From NCBI GenBank assembly GCA_947167135.1, contig CAMVGV010000015.1:1-53000 (forward strand): 53,000 nt of DNA. The letters are read 5' to 3'. The position numbers and the translations under genes were made by a program. Below the pieces are notes generated by a model, which ran no database searches, was not told where the DNA came from, and saw nothing but the letters and a program-made list of their open reading frames with translations. Source of the DNA: an uncultured Lachnospiraceae bacterium. Lineage in GTDB: Bacteria; Bacillota; Clostridia; Lachnospirales; Lachnospiraceae. Of this stretch, positions 34,180 to 43,708 are shown one piece after another; the stretch's first letter is position 1; each line of letters opens with the position of its first letter.

Positions 34180-34784
34180 TCTTCAACACTCCTTTCCAGT
34201 ATTTCATCTATCACCTCATATATCTCATCCCTTCCCGATTTATCCAGGGAAGAAAAAGGGATTATCCTTGCTTCACTCTTTAGCTTTGCTTCCAGAGTGT
34301 TTTTCAGGCTGTCAAGCCTTTTGATCTTTTCCTGCCTTTTTACCTTGTCGGCCTTTGTGGCTATGACTATGGGTTCGAAGCCGGAGGACTTCATCCAGTC
34401 CAGCATCATAAGGTCGTCCTCATTCGGATCTCTCCTGATGTCCATAAGGAGGAATATGGCCCGTAAGTCCCTCGATGCAGCAAAGTACCCCTCTATCATA
34501 GGCCCCCATTCGGCTCTGAAATCCGTTTTTACCTTTGCGTAGCCGTAGCCCGGAAGATCCACAAAGTAAAACTCATTATTGATATGGTAAAAATTCATGG
34601 TCCGGGTCTTTCCCGGTGTCTCCGAAACCCTGGCATAGTTCCTGCGGTTCATAAGAGCATTTATAAGGGTTGATTTCCCCGCATTGCTTCGTCCTGCAAA
34701 AGCTATCTCCGGCTGTCCCGTTACGGGAATGGTCTTCGTGGTGACACCAATGACCGTTTCCAGTTCCACATTTTTTATGATCAT
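34176..34784 (-). CDS. engB: Ribosome biogenesis GTPase EngB/YsxC
   Basis: Essential GTPase for 50S subunit assembly. The 202-residue protein has the P-loop GRSNAGKSTLINAL near residue 31, G2/G3 TPGKTRTMNF and DLPGYGYAKV, and G4 ATKADKV. The layout and lon neighbour are standard for Firmicutes. It overlaps the lon stop by 4 bases (ATGA) and the COG0523 gene start by 4 bases, so it lies in the middle of a coupled operon. Confidence 0.96.
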   Translation of the reverse strand: MIIKNVELETVIGVTTKTIPVTGQPEIAFAGRSNAGKSTLINALMNRRNYARVSETPGKTRTMNFYHINNEFYFVDLPGYGYAKVKTDFRAEWGPMIEGYFAASRDLRAIFLLMDIRRDPNEDDLMMLDWMKSSGFEPIVIATKADKVKRQEKIKRLDSLKNTLEAKLKSEARIIPFSSLDKSGRDEIYEVIDEILERSVEE

Positions 34785-37180
34785 TTCTTCCCGCTGCCCG
34801 CTCTGCTCCTCTTTGCTGCCGGTTTTTCAACAGGCATTTCCACGAGGGCTCTTTCCAGCACTTCCTCTATTCTCTTTACATAGATGATGTCCAGTCCTTC
34901 TGTGATCTCCTCGGATATCTCGGAGAAATCCCTCTTATTCTTTTCGGGAACCAGAACTGTACGCATCTTTGCATTTTTCGCGGCAAGCAGCTTTTCCTTC
35001 AGACCGCCTATCGGAAGAACATTACCCCTAAGGTCTATTTCCCCGGTCATGGCAATATCACCCCTTACCGGGGAGTCGGTTGCCACGCTGAAGAGAGCCG
35101 TGGTCATTGTTATCCCGGCAGAGGGACCGTCCTTCGGAACCGCGCCCTCCGGGATATGAAGATGGAAATCGTGGCTCTTAAAGTACCTGGCATCCTTTCC
35201 GTACTTCTCTGTCATGCTCCGGACAAGTGTAAAGGCTATATTCGCCGATTCCTTCATCACGTCTCCGAGCTGACCCGTAAGGGTAAGGGCGCCCTTTCCG
35301 GGCATCTCATTTACCTCTATCTCAAGGGTCACGCCGCCTACGCTTGTCCAGGCAAGACCCCGGACTATGCCTATCTCCGGCTTCTTTGCTTCATCCTCCG
35401 GAAGGTATTTTACATTTCCGAGATACTCCTCCAGATTCTTAGCATTTACGGAAATACGGCTCTTTTCCTCGCTATAAACCTTCCTTGCAGTCTTTCTGCA
35501 GATCTCACCTATACGGCGCTCAAGGCTTCGTACACCCGATTCCCTTGTATAAGAGCTTATCATGGCTCTTATGGCGGAATCGTTTATCCTCAGGTTGCTT
35601 CTCTTCAAGCCGTTCTTTTTAAGCTGCTTCCCGATCAGATGCTCCTTTGCTATATGGAATTTCTCATTTTCCGTATAGCCGGACACCTCCACTACCTCCA
35701 TCCTGTCAAGAAGCGGCCCCGGTATGGTATCGGTGGTATTCGCAGTTGCGATAAAGAGAATATCCGAAAGGTCAAGAGGCACCTCGATATAATGATCCCT
35801 GAAGAACCTGTTCTGCTCCGAATCCAATACCTCCAGAAGAGCTGAGGCTGTTGCTCCATGGTATTCCGAGCTTATCTTGTCTATCTCATCCAGAAGTATG
35901 AGCGGATTTCTGACCTTTGCATGCTGCAGTCCTTTGGCGATGACTCCGGGCATGGCTCCCACATAGGTTCTCCTGTGCCCTCTTATCTCCGCCTCATCCC
36001 TCACTCCTCCCAGGGATATGCGGATATACTTTCTGTTCAGAGCTTCCGCAATGGATTTTGCTATGGAGGTCTTTCCCGTTCCGGGAGGCCCCACGAGCAG
36101 TATTATGGGGCTCTGTCCCTTTTCGGTAAGGTTTTTCACAGCCAGGAATTCCAGCATTCTCTCCTTTACCTTTTTCAGCCCGTAATGATCCCGCTCAAGT
36201 ATCCTCTCTGCATTGTCGAGAGATTTATTCTCTTCTGACTCTTTATTCCACGGCATGTCCAGAAGCGTCTCAATATATACCTGCTCCACTCCGCTTTCCG
36301 AAGACCCCGAAGGAATGTTGGTAAATCTGTCGATCTCCTTTTCTATATGCTCCTTTACCTCCTCGGGAGCATCCAGCTTTTCCAGTGCTTTTCTGTACTT
36401 ATCGGCCTCGGTCTCAGGCGAATCATCACCCAGCTCCTCCCTGATATAACGGAGCTGCTCCCGGAGCACATAGTCCTTCTGATCCTTCTCAACCTTTCCG
36501 TTGACCTTTACGGCAAGCTCAGAACGGATACGGGCCACATCCAGTTCCTCTTCCAGTATCCTGCTCTCTTCCTCATATCTTTCCGATATCTTTAAGGATT
36601 CAAGGATATGCTGCTTCTTTTTGTTTTCCAGTGGAAGGTTTGCTATGATGGCATCCATCATATCCCCGAGATCCTCTATTTCCAGAAACTGCGCCCTGAA
36701 GGTCTTCCCTGTCCTTGGAAAGAATGAGATATATTCCCAGAAGCGCTGCAGGATCTCCCGGCGCATAGCCTCAGCCCTCTCAGGGGTTACATCATTAAGC
36801 TCCTCCCTTGTATAGGTCCTCACATCGACCTTTCTTAGCTTCTTAGTCCCGCTGAAGGAAATGATCTCCGCTCTTTCCTTACCTTCAACCATTATGCGGG
36901 AGATACGGTTCGGCATCTTGATAACCTGCTTGATGCTTACAAGGGTGCCTATGGTGTTGATGTCCTCATTCTCTATGGTTTCCTTATCGGGATCCTTCGG
37001 CGTAGCGACCAGAAGCTCCTGGCTTCCCGTCATTGCAAGGTTCATGGCATTTATGGATATTTCTTCGGAAATATCAAAGTGCATGATCACATTCGGCAAA
37101 ATGGTGAGATCCCTTAAGACTATGCAGGGTAATCTTTTCAGTTTTTCTGTCTTTTCCGTCTTTTCTGTCTTTTTTCTCAT
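34781..37180 (-). CDS. lon: ATP-dependent protease Lon
   Basis: Cytoplasmic AAA+ protease for damaged and regulatory proteins. The 799 residues contain the N-terminal LON substrate domain (about 20-205), the helical region, the AAA module (PPGTGKTSIAKSIAEAL near 365, sensor motifs after it) and the protease domain with catalytic Ser in KDGPSAGITMT (near 690) and Lys in GGLKEKLLAAKNA (near 732). The N-terminus starts with a run of KTEKTEK repeats, visible in DNA as a short TTTTCTGTC repeat. It is the first gene of the lon-engB-COG0523 pair-GT-C operon, 128 bp after clpX. Confidence 0.97.
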   Translation of the reverse strand: MRKKTEKTEKTEKLKRLPCIVLRDLTILPNVIMHFDISEEISINAMNLAMTGSQELLVATPKDPDKETIENEDINTIGTLVSIKQVIKMPNRISRIMVEGKERAEIISFSGTKKLRKVDVRTYTREELNDVTPERAEAMRREILQRFWEYISFFPRTGKTFRAQFLEIEDLGDMMDAIIANLPLENKKKQHILESLKISERYEEESRILEEELDVARIRSELAVKVNGKVEKDQKDYVLREQLRYIREELGDDSPETEADKYRKALEKLDAPEEVKEHIEKEIDRFTNIPSGSSESGVEQVYIETLLDMPWNKESEENKSLDNAERILERDHYGLKKVKERMLEFLAVKNLTEKGQSPIILLVGPPGTGKTSIAKSIAEALNRKYIRISLGGVRDEAEIRGHRRTYVGAMPGVIAKGLQHAKVRNPLILLDEIDKISSEYHGATASALLEVLDSEQNRFFRDHYIEVPLDLSDILFIATANTTDTIPGPLLDRMEVVEVSGYTENEKFHIAKEHLIGKQLKKNGLKRSNLRINDSAIRAMISSYTRESGVRSLERRIGEICRKTARKVYSEEKSRISVNAKNLEEYLGNVKYLPEDEAKKPEIGIVRGLAWTSVGGVTLEIEVNEMPGKGALTLTGQLGDVMKESANIAFTLVRSMTEKYGKDARYFKSHDFHLHIPEGAVPKDGPSAGITMTTALFSVATDSPVRGDIAMTGEIDLRGNVLPIGGLKEKLLAAKNAKMRTVLVPEKNKRDFSEISEEITEGLDIIYVKRIEEVLERALVEMPVEKPAAKRSRAGSGKK

Positions 37181-37263
37181 ATTCTTTATTCCACTATGAA
37201 ATGAACCAATAATAATTCGTTAAGCGCCCTCTGAATGACACTTTCCTGCGAGAATAGCATCAA

Positions 37264-37287
37264 GGGTGGAAGCCGAAGCCTCCACCC
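37264..37287 (-). terminator. Hairpin with UUCG tetraloop after clpX
   Basis: On the minus strand, GGGTGGAGGC (37278-37287) pairs with GCTTCCACCC (37264-37273), one pair being G-U, closed by a TTCG loop. It lies 22 bp beyond the clpX stop. The T-run that follows (TTGATGC) is poor, so it may be a weak terminator or an mRNA 3'-end stabiliser before lon. Confidence 0.6.
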
Positions 37288-37308
37288 CTCGTTAACATTA
37301 CAGTTTTC

Positions 37309-38559
37309 TTATTTTGCTTCCTTTTGTTCTCTGTCATAATGAACGAGAAGCGGCTCTGTCGTTCCCTCAACGGCCTCCTTTGTCACTATGACCTCCTGGA
37401 CGCTGTCGTCTGACGGAATATTATACATTACATCCATCATTACGTTTTCGACTATGGATCTCAATCCCCTGGCTCCCGTCTTTCTCTCCAGAGCCTTATC
37501 CGCTATGGCTTCCACCGCGGCTTTTTCTACGGTAAGCTTCACGTCATCCAGCTCCATAAGCTTCACATACTGCCTGACCAGAGCATTTTTCGGTTCAGTA
37601 AGTATGCTTACCAGAGCGTCCCTCTGCAGGTTATCAAGCGCCACCGTAACCGGAAGTCTTCCTATCAGCTCCGGTATCAGTCCAAATTTATTCAGATCCT
37701 CGGGCAGAACCTTGTGGAAGGCTTCTCCTATTCCGGACTCCTTACTGGAGCCTATCACGGCATTGAAGCCTATGGACTTCTTATCCAGCCTGGTCTCTAT
37801 TATCTTGTCCAGACCCTCAAATGCACCGCCGCAGATGAAGAGGATATTTGTCGTATCTATCTGTATTAGCTCCTGATGGGGATGCTTCCTGCCTCCCTGG
37901 GGTGGAACGGAGGCGACGGTTCCTTCCAGGATCTTCAGCAGCGCCTGCTGTACGCCCTCTCCCGAAACGTCCCTTGTAATGGAAACATTCTCTCCCTTTC
38001 TGGTGATCTTGTCTATCTCGTCTATATAAACGATCCCGATCTGTGCCCTTTCCACATCATAGTCCGCAGCCTGTATGAGCTTCAGAAGGATATTCTCCAC
38101 ATCCTCTCCAACATAGCCTGCCTCCGTGAGACTGGTAGCATCCGCTATGGCAAAGGGAACATTCAGAACCTTTGCGAGCGTCTGAGCCAGCAGGGTCTTT
38201 CCCGATCCGGTGGGTCCCAGCATCAGAATATTGCTCTTCTGCAGCTCTACGTCCGATTCTTTATTTGAAAGTATCCTTTTGTAGTGGTTATATACTGCTA
38301 CAGACAAGACCTTTTTCGCTTCGTCCTGATCCACCACATACTCATCCAGGAATTCGTGGATCTGTCTGGGCTTCAGGAGGTTTATCTCCGTTTCATTGCC
38401 GAAGGATAATTCCTCCATCTCCTCGTCCAGAATGTCTGCGCAGATGGCAACACATTCATCACAGATATATGCTCCGTTCGGGCCCGAGATCAGCTTCGTG
38501 ACCTGATCCTGGCTTTTATTGCAGAAAGAACATCTTATCTTTGGTTCATTTTTTGCCAT
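37309..38559 (-). CDS. clpX: ATP-dependent Clp protease ATP-binding subunit ClpX
   Basis: Unfoldase that feeds substrates to ClpP. The 416 residues are the normal length. It has the zinc-binding domain CSFCNKSQ...ICDECVAIC (about 10-40), Walker [13 protein letters not shown] near residue 118, pore loop GYVGED, Walker [13 protein letters not shown]-like loop [21 protein letters not shown] and the ClpP-docking IGF in SIGFNAVIG. It starts directly after the clpP stop (TAAATG). A second ClpX-like gene lies at 43635-45281. This one keeps all the canonical features and the clpP neighbour, so it is the main ClpX. Confidence 0.97.
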   Translation of the reverse strand: MAKNEPKIRCSFCNKSQDQVTKLISGPNGAYICDECVAICADILDEEMEELSFGNETEINLLKPRQIHEFLDEYVVDQDEAKKVLSVAVYNHYKRILSNKESDVELQKSNILMLGPTGSGKTLLAQTLAKVLNVPFAIADATSLTEAGYVGEDVENILLKLIQAADYDVERAQIGIVYIDEIDKITRKGENVSITRDVSGEGVQQALLKILEGTVASVPPQGGRKHPHQELIQIDTTNILFICGGAFEGLDKIIETRLDKKSIGFNAVIGSSKESGIGEAFHKVLPEDLNKFGLIPELIGRLPVTVALDNLQRDALVSILTEPKNALVRQYVKLMELDDVKLTVEKAAVEAIADKALERKTGARGLRSIVENVMMDVMYNIPSDDSVQEVIVTKEAVEGTTEPLLVHYDREQKEAK

Positions 38560-39174
38560 TTACTTTTCCTTTGCCTTTGCTGCTTCCTCAGCGGCCGCTC
38601 TGGAAACCACGATCTCATCTATGATCCCGTACTCCTTTGCTTCCTCGGCAGTCATCCAGTTGTCCCTTTCAGTGTCAAGGGCAATGGTTTCAAGGGGTTT
38701 ACCTGTGTTCCGGGAAAGTATCTTATTCAATCTTTCCCTGGTTCTCAATATCTGTCTGGCGGTTATCTCGATCTCGGTCGCCTGCCCTCTTGCACCGCCC
38801 GAAGGCTGGTGGATCATAATCTCCGCATTGGGAAGAGCAAGCCTCTTTCCCTTTGTTCCTCCTGCAAGAAGGAAAGCTCCCATGGATGCTGCCATTCCCA
38901 GACAGATCGTGGAGACATCGCATTTGATGTAATTCATTGTATCATAGATCGCAAAACCCGCCGTTACTGAACCTCCGGGAGAATCAATGTAGAAATGGAT
39001 GTCCTTATCGGGATCCTCCGCCTCCAGAAACAGCATCTGTGCAACCACAAGTCCTGCGGTCTGGTCTGTAACCTCATCGCCGAGAAAGATGATACGCTCC
39101 TTTAACAGCCTGGAATAAATATCATAGGCTCTCTCCCCGCGGTTAGTTGTCTCTATGACTGTAGGGACCAGCAT
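38560..39174 (-). CDS. clpP: ATP-dependent Clp protease proteolytic subunit ClpP
   Basis: Serine protease barrel of ClpXP. The catalytic triad is visible: Ser in [14 protein letters not shown], His in MIHQPSGG and Asp in DTERDNWMT. The start at 39174 ([21 protein letters not shown], 204 residues) is preferred over the ATG at 39186. The nearest good site AGAAGGA lies 11 bases before it, whereas the earlier ATG touches that site, and the protein start then matches typical ClpP. With this start, the gene begins 1 base after the tig stop. Confidence 0.95.
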   Translation of the reverse strand: MLVPTVIETTNRGERAYDIYSRLLKERIIFLGDEVTDQTAGLVVAQMLFLEAEDPDKDIHFYIDSPGGSVTAGFAIYDTMNYIKCDVSTICLGMAASMGAFLLAGGTKGKRLALPNAEIMIHQPSGGARGQATEIEITARQILRTRERLNKILSRNTGKPLETIALDTERDNWMTAEEAKEYGIIDEIVVSRAAAEEAAKAKEK

Positions 39175-39175
39175 G

Positions 39176-40495
39176 TCATTCACCATCCTTCTTCTTTGAT
39201 TTCTTTTCTGCGGTTTCCTTCGCTTCGGAAAGTATCAGGTCAATCGCCTTCTGCATCCTGATATCATGGTGGATGTTTTCTTTTTCCTCGTCCATCATCA
39301 TTTCCTTCAGCTTTTCGGTCTCCATTTTGTACTGGGAAGCCATCTTTTCCACTTCCCTGTCAAAATCCTCATCCGTGGACTCAATGCCTTCGGCCTCCGC
39401 AATGGCCTCAAGAACCAGACGGCTCTTTATGTTCTTTTCCGCCTGTTCCTTCATCTGATCCTTTAATCTTTCCCGGGTCATGCCGGTATACTGCATATAC
39501 ATTTCAAGGCTCATTCCCTGGGAAACGATATTACGGGTAAAGCTGCGTACCAGGCCGTCAGCCTCCGTATCGATCATAGCCTCGGGAATATCCATCTTTG
39601 AATCCTCTATTATGGCTCCCAGAAGCTCATCCTCTTTGGCTGCCTTTGCCTCGTCTTCCTTTCTCCCGGCAATGCTCTTCTTTATATCTTCCCTGTATTC
39701 ATCAACGCTGTCAAAGCCCTTATCCGAAGCATAATCCTCATCCAGTGCGGGGATCTGCTTTTCCTTGATGCCCTTTACGGAAACCTTGAAAAGTGCTGCC
39801 TTTCCCGCAAGGCTCTTCTCCTGATAATCCTCAGGGAATGTGACGTTCACTTCCGTATCATCGCCAATGCTCTTCCCGATAAGCTGCTCCTCAAAGGTAT
39901 CAATAAAGGAGTGGGAGCCTATGGTCAGATCGTAGTCTGTACCCTTGCCTCCGTCAAAGGCAACATCATCCACAAATCCCTCAAAATCTATGGTGGCGAT
40001 ATCCTTGTCCTTTATGGCACGGTCTGTAACGGGAACTATCCTGGAATCCCTATCCCTCTCTTCCTCTATCCTCTTGTCGATCTCCTCGTCCGAAACAGAG
40101 GTATCGATCTTTGTGCACTTGACACCCTTATACTTGCCGAGCTCAACCGGGGGCTTTAATGCAACCTCCGCCGTAAAGATAAAGGGCTTTCCCGCCTCTA
40201 TCTGGACTATATCCACTTCAGGACGGGATACTATTTCCAGCTCCTTATGCTCCTTTATCTCATTGCTGTATGCCTCCGGAATAAGTTCATTTGCCGCTTC
40301 CTCAAAGAACACTCCTTCGCCATACATCTTTTCTATAAGCTTTCTGGGAGCCTTTCCCTTTCTGAAACCGGGAACGGTGATCCTCCCCTTCTGCTTCTGG
40401 TAAGCACTCTGACATGCCTTCTCAAAATCCTCGGCAGAAGCCTCTATGGTAAGGCATGCCATATTGTGCTCTAAATTCTCAACCTTTAAACTCAT
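39176..40495 (-). CDS. tig: Trigger factor, ribosome-bound chaperone
   Basis: Prolyl isomerase/chaperone that docks at the ribosome exit tunnel. The 439 residues hold the ribosome-binding signature [17 protein letters not shown] (about 43-59), the PPIase domain (about 160-245, [21 protein letters not shown]) and the C-terminal chaperone arms. The C-terminus is a Lys-rich tail (KKSKKKDGE). It heads the classic tig-clpP-clpX group behind its own promoter and a structured leader. Confidence 0.96.
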   Translation of the reverse strand: MSLKVENLEHNMACLTIEASAEDFEKACQSAYQKQKGRITVPGFRKGKAPRKLIEKMYGEGVFFEEAANELIPEAYSNEIKEHKELEIVSRPEVDIVQIEAGKPFIFTAEVALKPPVELGKYKGVKCTKIDTSVSDEEIDKRIEEERDRDSRIVPVTDRAIKDKDIATIDFEGFVDDVAFDGGKGTDYDLTIGSHSFIDTFEEQLIGKSIGDDTEVNVTFPEDYQEKSLAGKAALFKVSVKGIKEKQIPALDEDYASDKGFDSVDEYREDIKKSIAGRKEDEAKAAKEDELLGAIIEDSKMDIPEAMIDTEADGLVRSFTRNIVSQGMSLEMYMQYTGMTRERLKDQMKEQAEKNIKSRLVLEAIAEAEGIESTDEDFDREVEKMASQYKMETEKLKEMMMDEEKENIHHDIRMQKAIDLILSEAKETAEKKSKKKDGE

Positions 40496-40512
40496 TTCTC
40501 TTTCCTTCCTAT

Positions 40513-40551
40513 GGATCCGGGTAAAGTGCGGGCTCTCTCCGCCACGGATCC
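40513..40551 (-). promoter_or_regulatory. Structured leader of the tig-clpP-clpX message
   Basis: Between promoter and tig start the leader can fold: GGATCCG (40545-40551) pairs with CGGATCC (40513-40519), enclosing a GCGG...CCGC stem. It ends about 17 bases before the tig ribosome binding site. It is not a riboswitch class I recognise. Confidence 0.5.
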
Positions 40552-40578
40552 AAGTATTACGATAATCACAACCTTGGA

Positions 40579-40608
40579 ATTATACCATAAGAAAGCTTAA
40601 ATAATCAA
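40579..40608 (-). promoter_or_regulatory. Promoter of tig-clpP-clpX
   Basis: TTGATT (40603-40608) and TATAAT (40579-40584) on the minus strand, 18 bp apart. The -35 box overlaps the last codon of the upstream DJ-1 gene. No CtsR or CIRCE operator was seen. Confidence 0.65.
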
Positions 40609-41153
40609 TATTGTACCTTACTTAATATTTCCTCTGCCTTTTCCTTCCCGAGGAGTGCCTCCAGCACCGCTCCGCCGAATTCAACGGAAACACCCATTCC
40701 TCTTGCGGTTATGAACCTGCCGCTTATTACTGCCTTTTCTCCGGCTGCAATCTCAGCACCCTCGAGGAACTTTTCGTTTCCCGGGAAGCAGATGGCTCTT
40801 TCGCCACTCAGGAGACCAAGCTTTCCGAGCACCCTCGGAGCCGCACAGATAGCGGCTATCAGCTTCTTTTCACTGTCTGCTTTTTTCAGGAGATCAAGAA
40901 GCTTTTCACAGCTTTCCAGGTTTTCCGTACCCTTGCCGCCTCCGGGAAGAAGCAGCAGGTCCATCCCTCCAAAATCCACTTCCTCAAACAGCTTATCCGC
41001 CTTTATTATAATGTCGTGGCTCCCGCGGATATCTAAGCTTCCGCTTATTGACACGGTAGTCACCTCCACCCCGGCCCGTCTCATCATATCAACCGGCGTA
41101 AGGCCTTCTATCTCTTCAAATCCGTCTGCTAAAAATACTGCTGCTTTTTTCAT
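40605..41153 (-). CDS. DJ-1/PfpI family protein
   Basis: A 182-residue member of the DJ-1 group of the glutamine-amidotransferase-like superfamily. The nucleophile elbow AAICAAPRVL holds the reactive Cys (near residue 102), with the supporting Glu in DGFEEIEG near residue 14 and GGGKGTENL before it. Relatives include ThiJ/YajL, with roles in thiol and carbonyl-stress repair. The old thiamine label is not supported by any neighbour here. AAAGGAGCACAC precedes the ATG. Confidence 0.9.
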   Translation of the reverse strand: MKKAAVFLADGFEEIEGLTPVDMMRRAGVEVTTVSISGSLDIRGSHDIIIKADKLFEEVDFGGMDLLLLPGGGKGTENLESCEKLLDLLKKADSEKKLIAAICAAPRVLGKLGLLSGERAICFPGNEKFLEGAEIAAGEKAVISGRFITARGMGVSVEFGGAVLEALLGKEKAEEILSKVQY

Positions 41154-41211
41154 TGTGTGCTCCTTTCTATCCCTCTGCCGTTCGTAACTCTTCGTTTGAC
41201 ATACATCTCTT

Positions 41212-41235
41212 TGTCATCCTGAGGAACCTGCGACG
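41212..41235. repeat. Dispersed hairpin repeat variant in reverse orientation
   Basis: TGTCATCCTGAGGAACCTGCGACGAAGG begins here, the reverse of the other copies' ...CAGGATGACA end. GAACCT/AGGTTC can pair in a shifted inner stem. It is the only copy in this window clearly in the opposite direction, lying between the CYTH and DJ-1 genes. Confidence 0.6.
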
Positions 41236-41244
41236 AAGGTTCTT

Positions 41245-41736
41245 TCATTCTTTCTCCACGGTCACCTCTGATAAGGCCAGAAATGCGTTCTTGTACTGCC
41301 GTTCCCCCGTCACATCTTTTCCGAACCAGTCCGGAGCCCTGTAGGCAAGAGCCTCCTCTTCGCTGTCAAACTCAACCTCGGCAAGGATAAGTCCCTCATA
41401 GGGTACGTCAAAAATATCCAGCTCTATGGTCAGCCCATCCTTCTCCGGAATGAGGTAGCGTTTCTTCCGTATGAGTCTTCCGTCCCTTTTTTCCTTCAGG
41501 TGTTCATAGGAAGCCCTGTCAAGGGGGAGGTTGTATTCCGAATGGGACAGGTCATTGTTTCCATCTGTTCCATGGGCACCCTTGTAGGTCAGGTAGTATT
41601 CCTCATTTTCCCGTCTGACCCTCACGGTCGGAGATACTGATAGATAGGCCTGCTCGATAATAAGACAGCTGTATTCCTCCGGGTCAAAGGGGAGCTTGTC
41701 TATGAGCCATTTTCGTTCGATTTCTACGTCTTTCAA
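41245..41736 (-). CDS. CYTH-domain protein (triphosphate tunnel metalloenzyme)
   Basis: A 163-residue CYTH protein. The signature ExExK is EIERKW at residues 5-10. The tunnel strands follow: TVRVRREN, YYLTYKGA, GRLIRKKRYLI, LTIELDIF and LILAEVEFDSEEEA, with alternating Arg/Lys and Glu that bind triphosphate and metal. Bacterial relatives act as tripolyphosphatase or thiamine-triphosphatase, and many have no known role. It follows malQ after 23 bp that are mostly repeat. Confidence 0.9.
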   Translation of the reverse strand: MKDVEIERKWLIDKLPFDPEEYSCLIIEQAYLSVSPTVRVRRENEEYYLTYKGAHGTDGNNDLSHSEYNLPLDRASYEHLKEKRDGRLIRKKRYLIPEKDGLTIELDIFDVPYEGLILAEVEFDSEEEALAYRAPDWFGKDVTGERQYKNAFLALSEVTVEKE

Positions 41737-41759
41737 TAGATGTGCTCCTCTTCAAATAA

Positions 41760-43283
41760 TCAGTAAGATCCTTCGCTTCGCTCAGGATGACAGTACGAAG
41801 AATTTTTTCTTCTGTATAATTTCACCATCTCTGAGATCCGTTTAACTGTCTTCTTCGTAAGCTCGTTTTTCTTCATACGCCATTTCCAGTTATCCCCAAG
41901 TGTCGAGGGCGTATTTATCCTGGCCTCGCTTCCGAGCCCCAGAAAGTCCTGCACCGGAATGATACAATAGTCCGAAACACTCATCATTGCGGCTCTTATA
42001 AAGCTCCATGAGATCTCCTTTTCGGGTACATTCCCGATATCCAGGTATTTATCCGCAAAGCGCCTGTCCTTTTTTGACAATGATCTGTACCATCCACGGC
42101 AGGTATCATTATCATGTGTTCCTGTATAGATCACGGAATTCTTAACGATATTGTGGGGCAGATAATCGGAATCTCCCTCCGCATCAAAGGCAAACTCCAG
42201 AATCTTCATTCCGGGATATCCGGTTCTTTTGAGAAGCCTCCGGACCGATGGGGTAAGAAAGCCGAGATCCTCCGCAATGACCTCTCTGTCCCCAAGTTCT
42301 TTTTTCATCCTTTCAAAGAGGGCATAGCCCGGTCCCTTTTCCCAGTGTCCGTGCTCTGCGGTCTTATCGCCGAAGGGGATCGCGTAATACTCGTCAAATC
42401 CCCTGAAGTGGTCTATCCTCACAACATCATAGAGCTCAAAGACCCTCTTTAAGCGTTTCATCCACCACTTGAAGCCTGTATCCTTATGGTACTGCCAGTC
42501 ATACAAAGGATTCCCCCAAAGCTGCCCTGTGGCGGAAAAAGCATCCGGCGGACATCCTGCCACGGATACGGGACGAAGACTTTTGTCAAACTGAAAAAGC
42601 TTCGGATTTCCCCAGGCATCGGCACTGTCCGCAGCTACGTATATGGGGATATCACCAACTATTATTATTCCCCTGTCATTTGCGTATTTCTTAAGCTTCT
42701 TCCACTCTTCCCAGAATTCAAACTGCAGGAATTTGTGAAACAGTATTTCCCCGGAGTATTTTTCCCGCGCCTCTCTTATGTCTTTCTGTTTTCTTATTTT
42801 TATTCCATCATCCCAATCTGTCCAGGGAGCTCCCTTTTCCGCAGTCTTTAACGCCATAAATAAGGCATAGTCATTAAGCCAGGATCCATTTCTTCTTTCA
42901 AAGCTCCTGAATGCCCTGTTTTCACTGATACCGCTGTTCCGGAAGGCTTTTTTCAGCATTTTGAAGCGGTTTTCGTTCAGCTTCTCATAATCGATATATC
43001 GTTCATTTCTCCCGAAATCATACTTCTGAAGCTCTGTTCTCCTTATCCACCCCTTTTCCACGAGGCTTTCGGGATCGATAAAATACGGATTCCCCGCGAA
43101 GGTTGAAAAGGATGAATAGGGACTGTCACCGTATCCCGTAGGCCCCAGCGGAAGCAGCTGCCACAGTGAAAGGGATGCCTCACTTATCCTGTCCACAAAT
43201 TCATAGGCTTCCTTTGAAAAGCATCCTATTCCATGATCGGACGGAAGCGAAGATATACTCATCAATATACCGGCTGTCCTCAT
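41760..43283 (-). CDS. malQ: 4-alpha-glucanotransferase MalQ, C-terminus encoded by repeat DNA
   Basis: GH77 enzyme that shuffles alpha-1,4-glucans in maltodextrin and glycogen metabolism. It has 507 residues with SSLPSDHGIGCFS at the N-terminus, VGDIPIYVAADSADAW, the nucleophile region VRIDHFRGFDEYYAIP, the acid/base IAEDLGFLTP, and YTGTHDNDT near residue 385. The domain ends at about LYRRKNSS. The last residues, CHPERSEGSY, are a translation of the dispersed repeat at 41767-41792, and the stop lies inside that repeat. The start overlaps the lspA stop by one base (TAATG). Confidence 0.94.
   Translation of the reverse strand: MRTAGILMSISSLPSDHGIGCFSKEAYEFVDRISEASLSLWQLLPLGPTGYGDSPYSSFSTFAGNPYFIDPESLVEKGWIRRTELQKYDFGRNERYIDYEKLNENRFKMLKKAFRNSGISENRAFRSFERRNGSWLNDYALFMALKTAEKGAPWTDWDDGIKIRKQKDIREAREKYSGEILFHKFLQFEFWEEWKKLKKYANDRGIIIVGDIPIYVAADSADAWGNPKLFQFDKSLRPVSVAGCPPDAFSATGQLWGNPLYDWQYHKDTGFKWWMKRLKRVFELYDVVRIDHFRGFDEYYAIPFGDKTAEHGHWEKGPGYALFERMKKELGDREVIAEDLGFLTPSVRRLLKRTGYPGMKILEFAFDAEGDSDYLPHNIVKNSVIYTGTHDNDTCRGWYRSLSKKDRRFADKYLDIGNVPEKEISWSFIRAAMMSVSDYCIIPVQDFLGLGSEARINTPSTLGDNWKWRMKKNELTKKTVKRISEMVKLYRRKNSSYCHPERSEGSY
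41767..41792. repeat. Canonical dispersed hairpin repeat inside the malQ 3' end
   Basis: GATCCTTCGCTTCGCTCAGGATGACA, the consensus copy. Structure: ATCCT, TC, GC, loop TTC, GC, TC, AGGAT. On the minus strand it is read as the last codons of malQ. Confidence 0.85.
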
Positions 43284-43708
43284 TAAACCTCCTTTTTCCC
43301 GTCGAGGAGCGTTCCTGCCACAAATCCGGCGGTTCCCGCCGCTATTGCAAAATCCGCCAGATTGTATACATACCTGCCCTTAGGAATATAATCTACCACA
43401 TAATGCCTGAAAAGTCTGTCCAAAGTATTACTGAAGCCCCCGGCAGAAAGCAGGGTCCAGCCGGCTTTCCTGATCCTTTCCATTACTGTGTCATCGGGGA
43501 GAAAAAAGATCATGGAAATACCGAAAACCGTAAGAACGGCAGAAACCATCCTTACGATCTCCGGTCTGTTTTCCAGTCTCTCTCCGGCAAAGCCGCTGTT
43601 TTTGACTACCTCCCTATACTTTTCGGGATGCAGCTCAGCATGGAGCTTCACTGACTGATCGATAGCCGTTATAAATGCTCCCGTCAGGATATACCTCGTG
43701 TTCTTCAA
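43283..43708 (-). CDS. Signal peptidase II (LspA) homologue, divergent
   Basis: Predicted aspartyl protease that cuts lipoprotein signal peptides after lipid addition. The 141 residues are slightly short. The two catalytic Asp motifs are present: GGFSNTLDR near residue 97 and VYNLADFAI near 117. The DQSVK of helix 1 and an NSGFA segment, like the usual NxGAAF, also fit. Membrane helices are near 8-24, 56-74, 88-100 and 113-135. The start is a TTG at 43708 with AAGGGGGT nine bases before it. It overlaps the upstream ClpX-like gene by 74 bases, and no later start keeps helix 1. It may be a specialised paralogue. Confidence 0.8.
   Translation of the reverse strand: MKNTRYILTGAFITAIDQSVKLHAELHPEKYREVVKNSGFAGERLENRPEIVRMVSAVLTVFGISMIFFLPDDTVMERIRKAGWTLLSAGGFSNTLDRLFRHYVVDYIPKGRYVYNLADFAIAAGTAGFVAGTLLDGKKEV

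Noticed and set aside
43283-43708. Treating the lspA homologue as a chance frame because of the 74-base overlap
   Set aside because: Both catalytic Asp motifs, the membrane helices and a well-placed AAGGGGGT site support a real gene.
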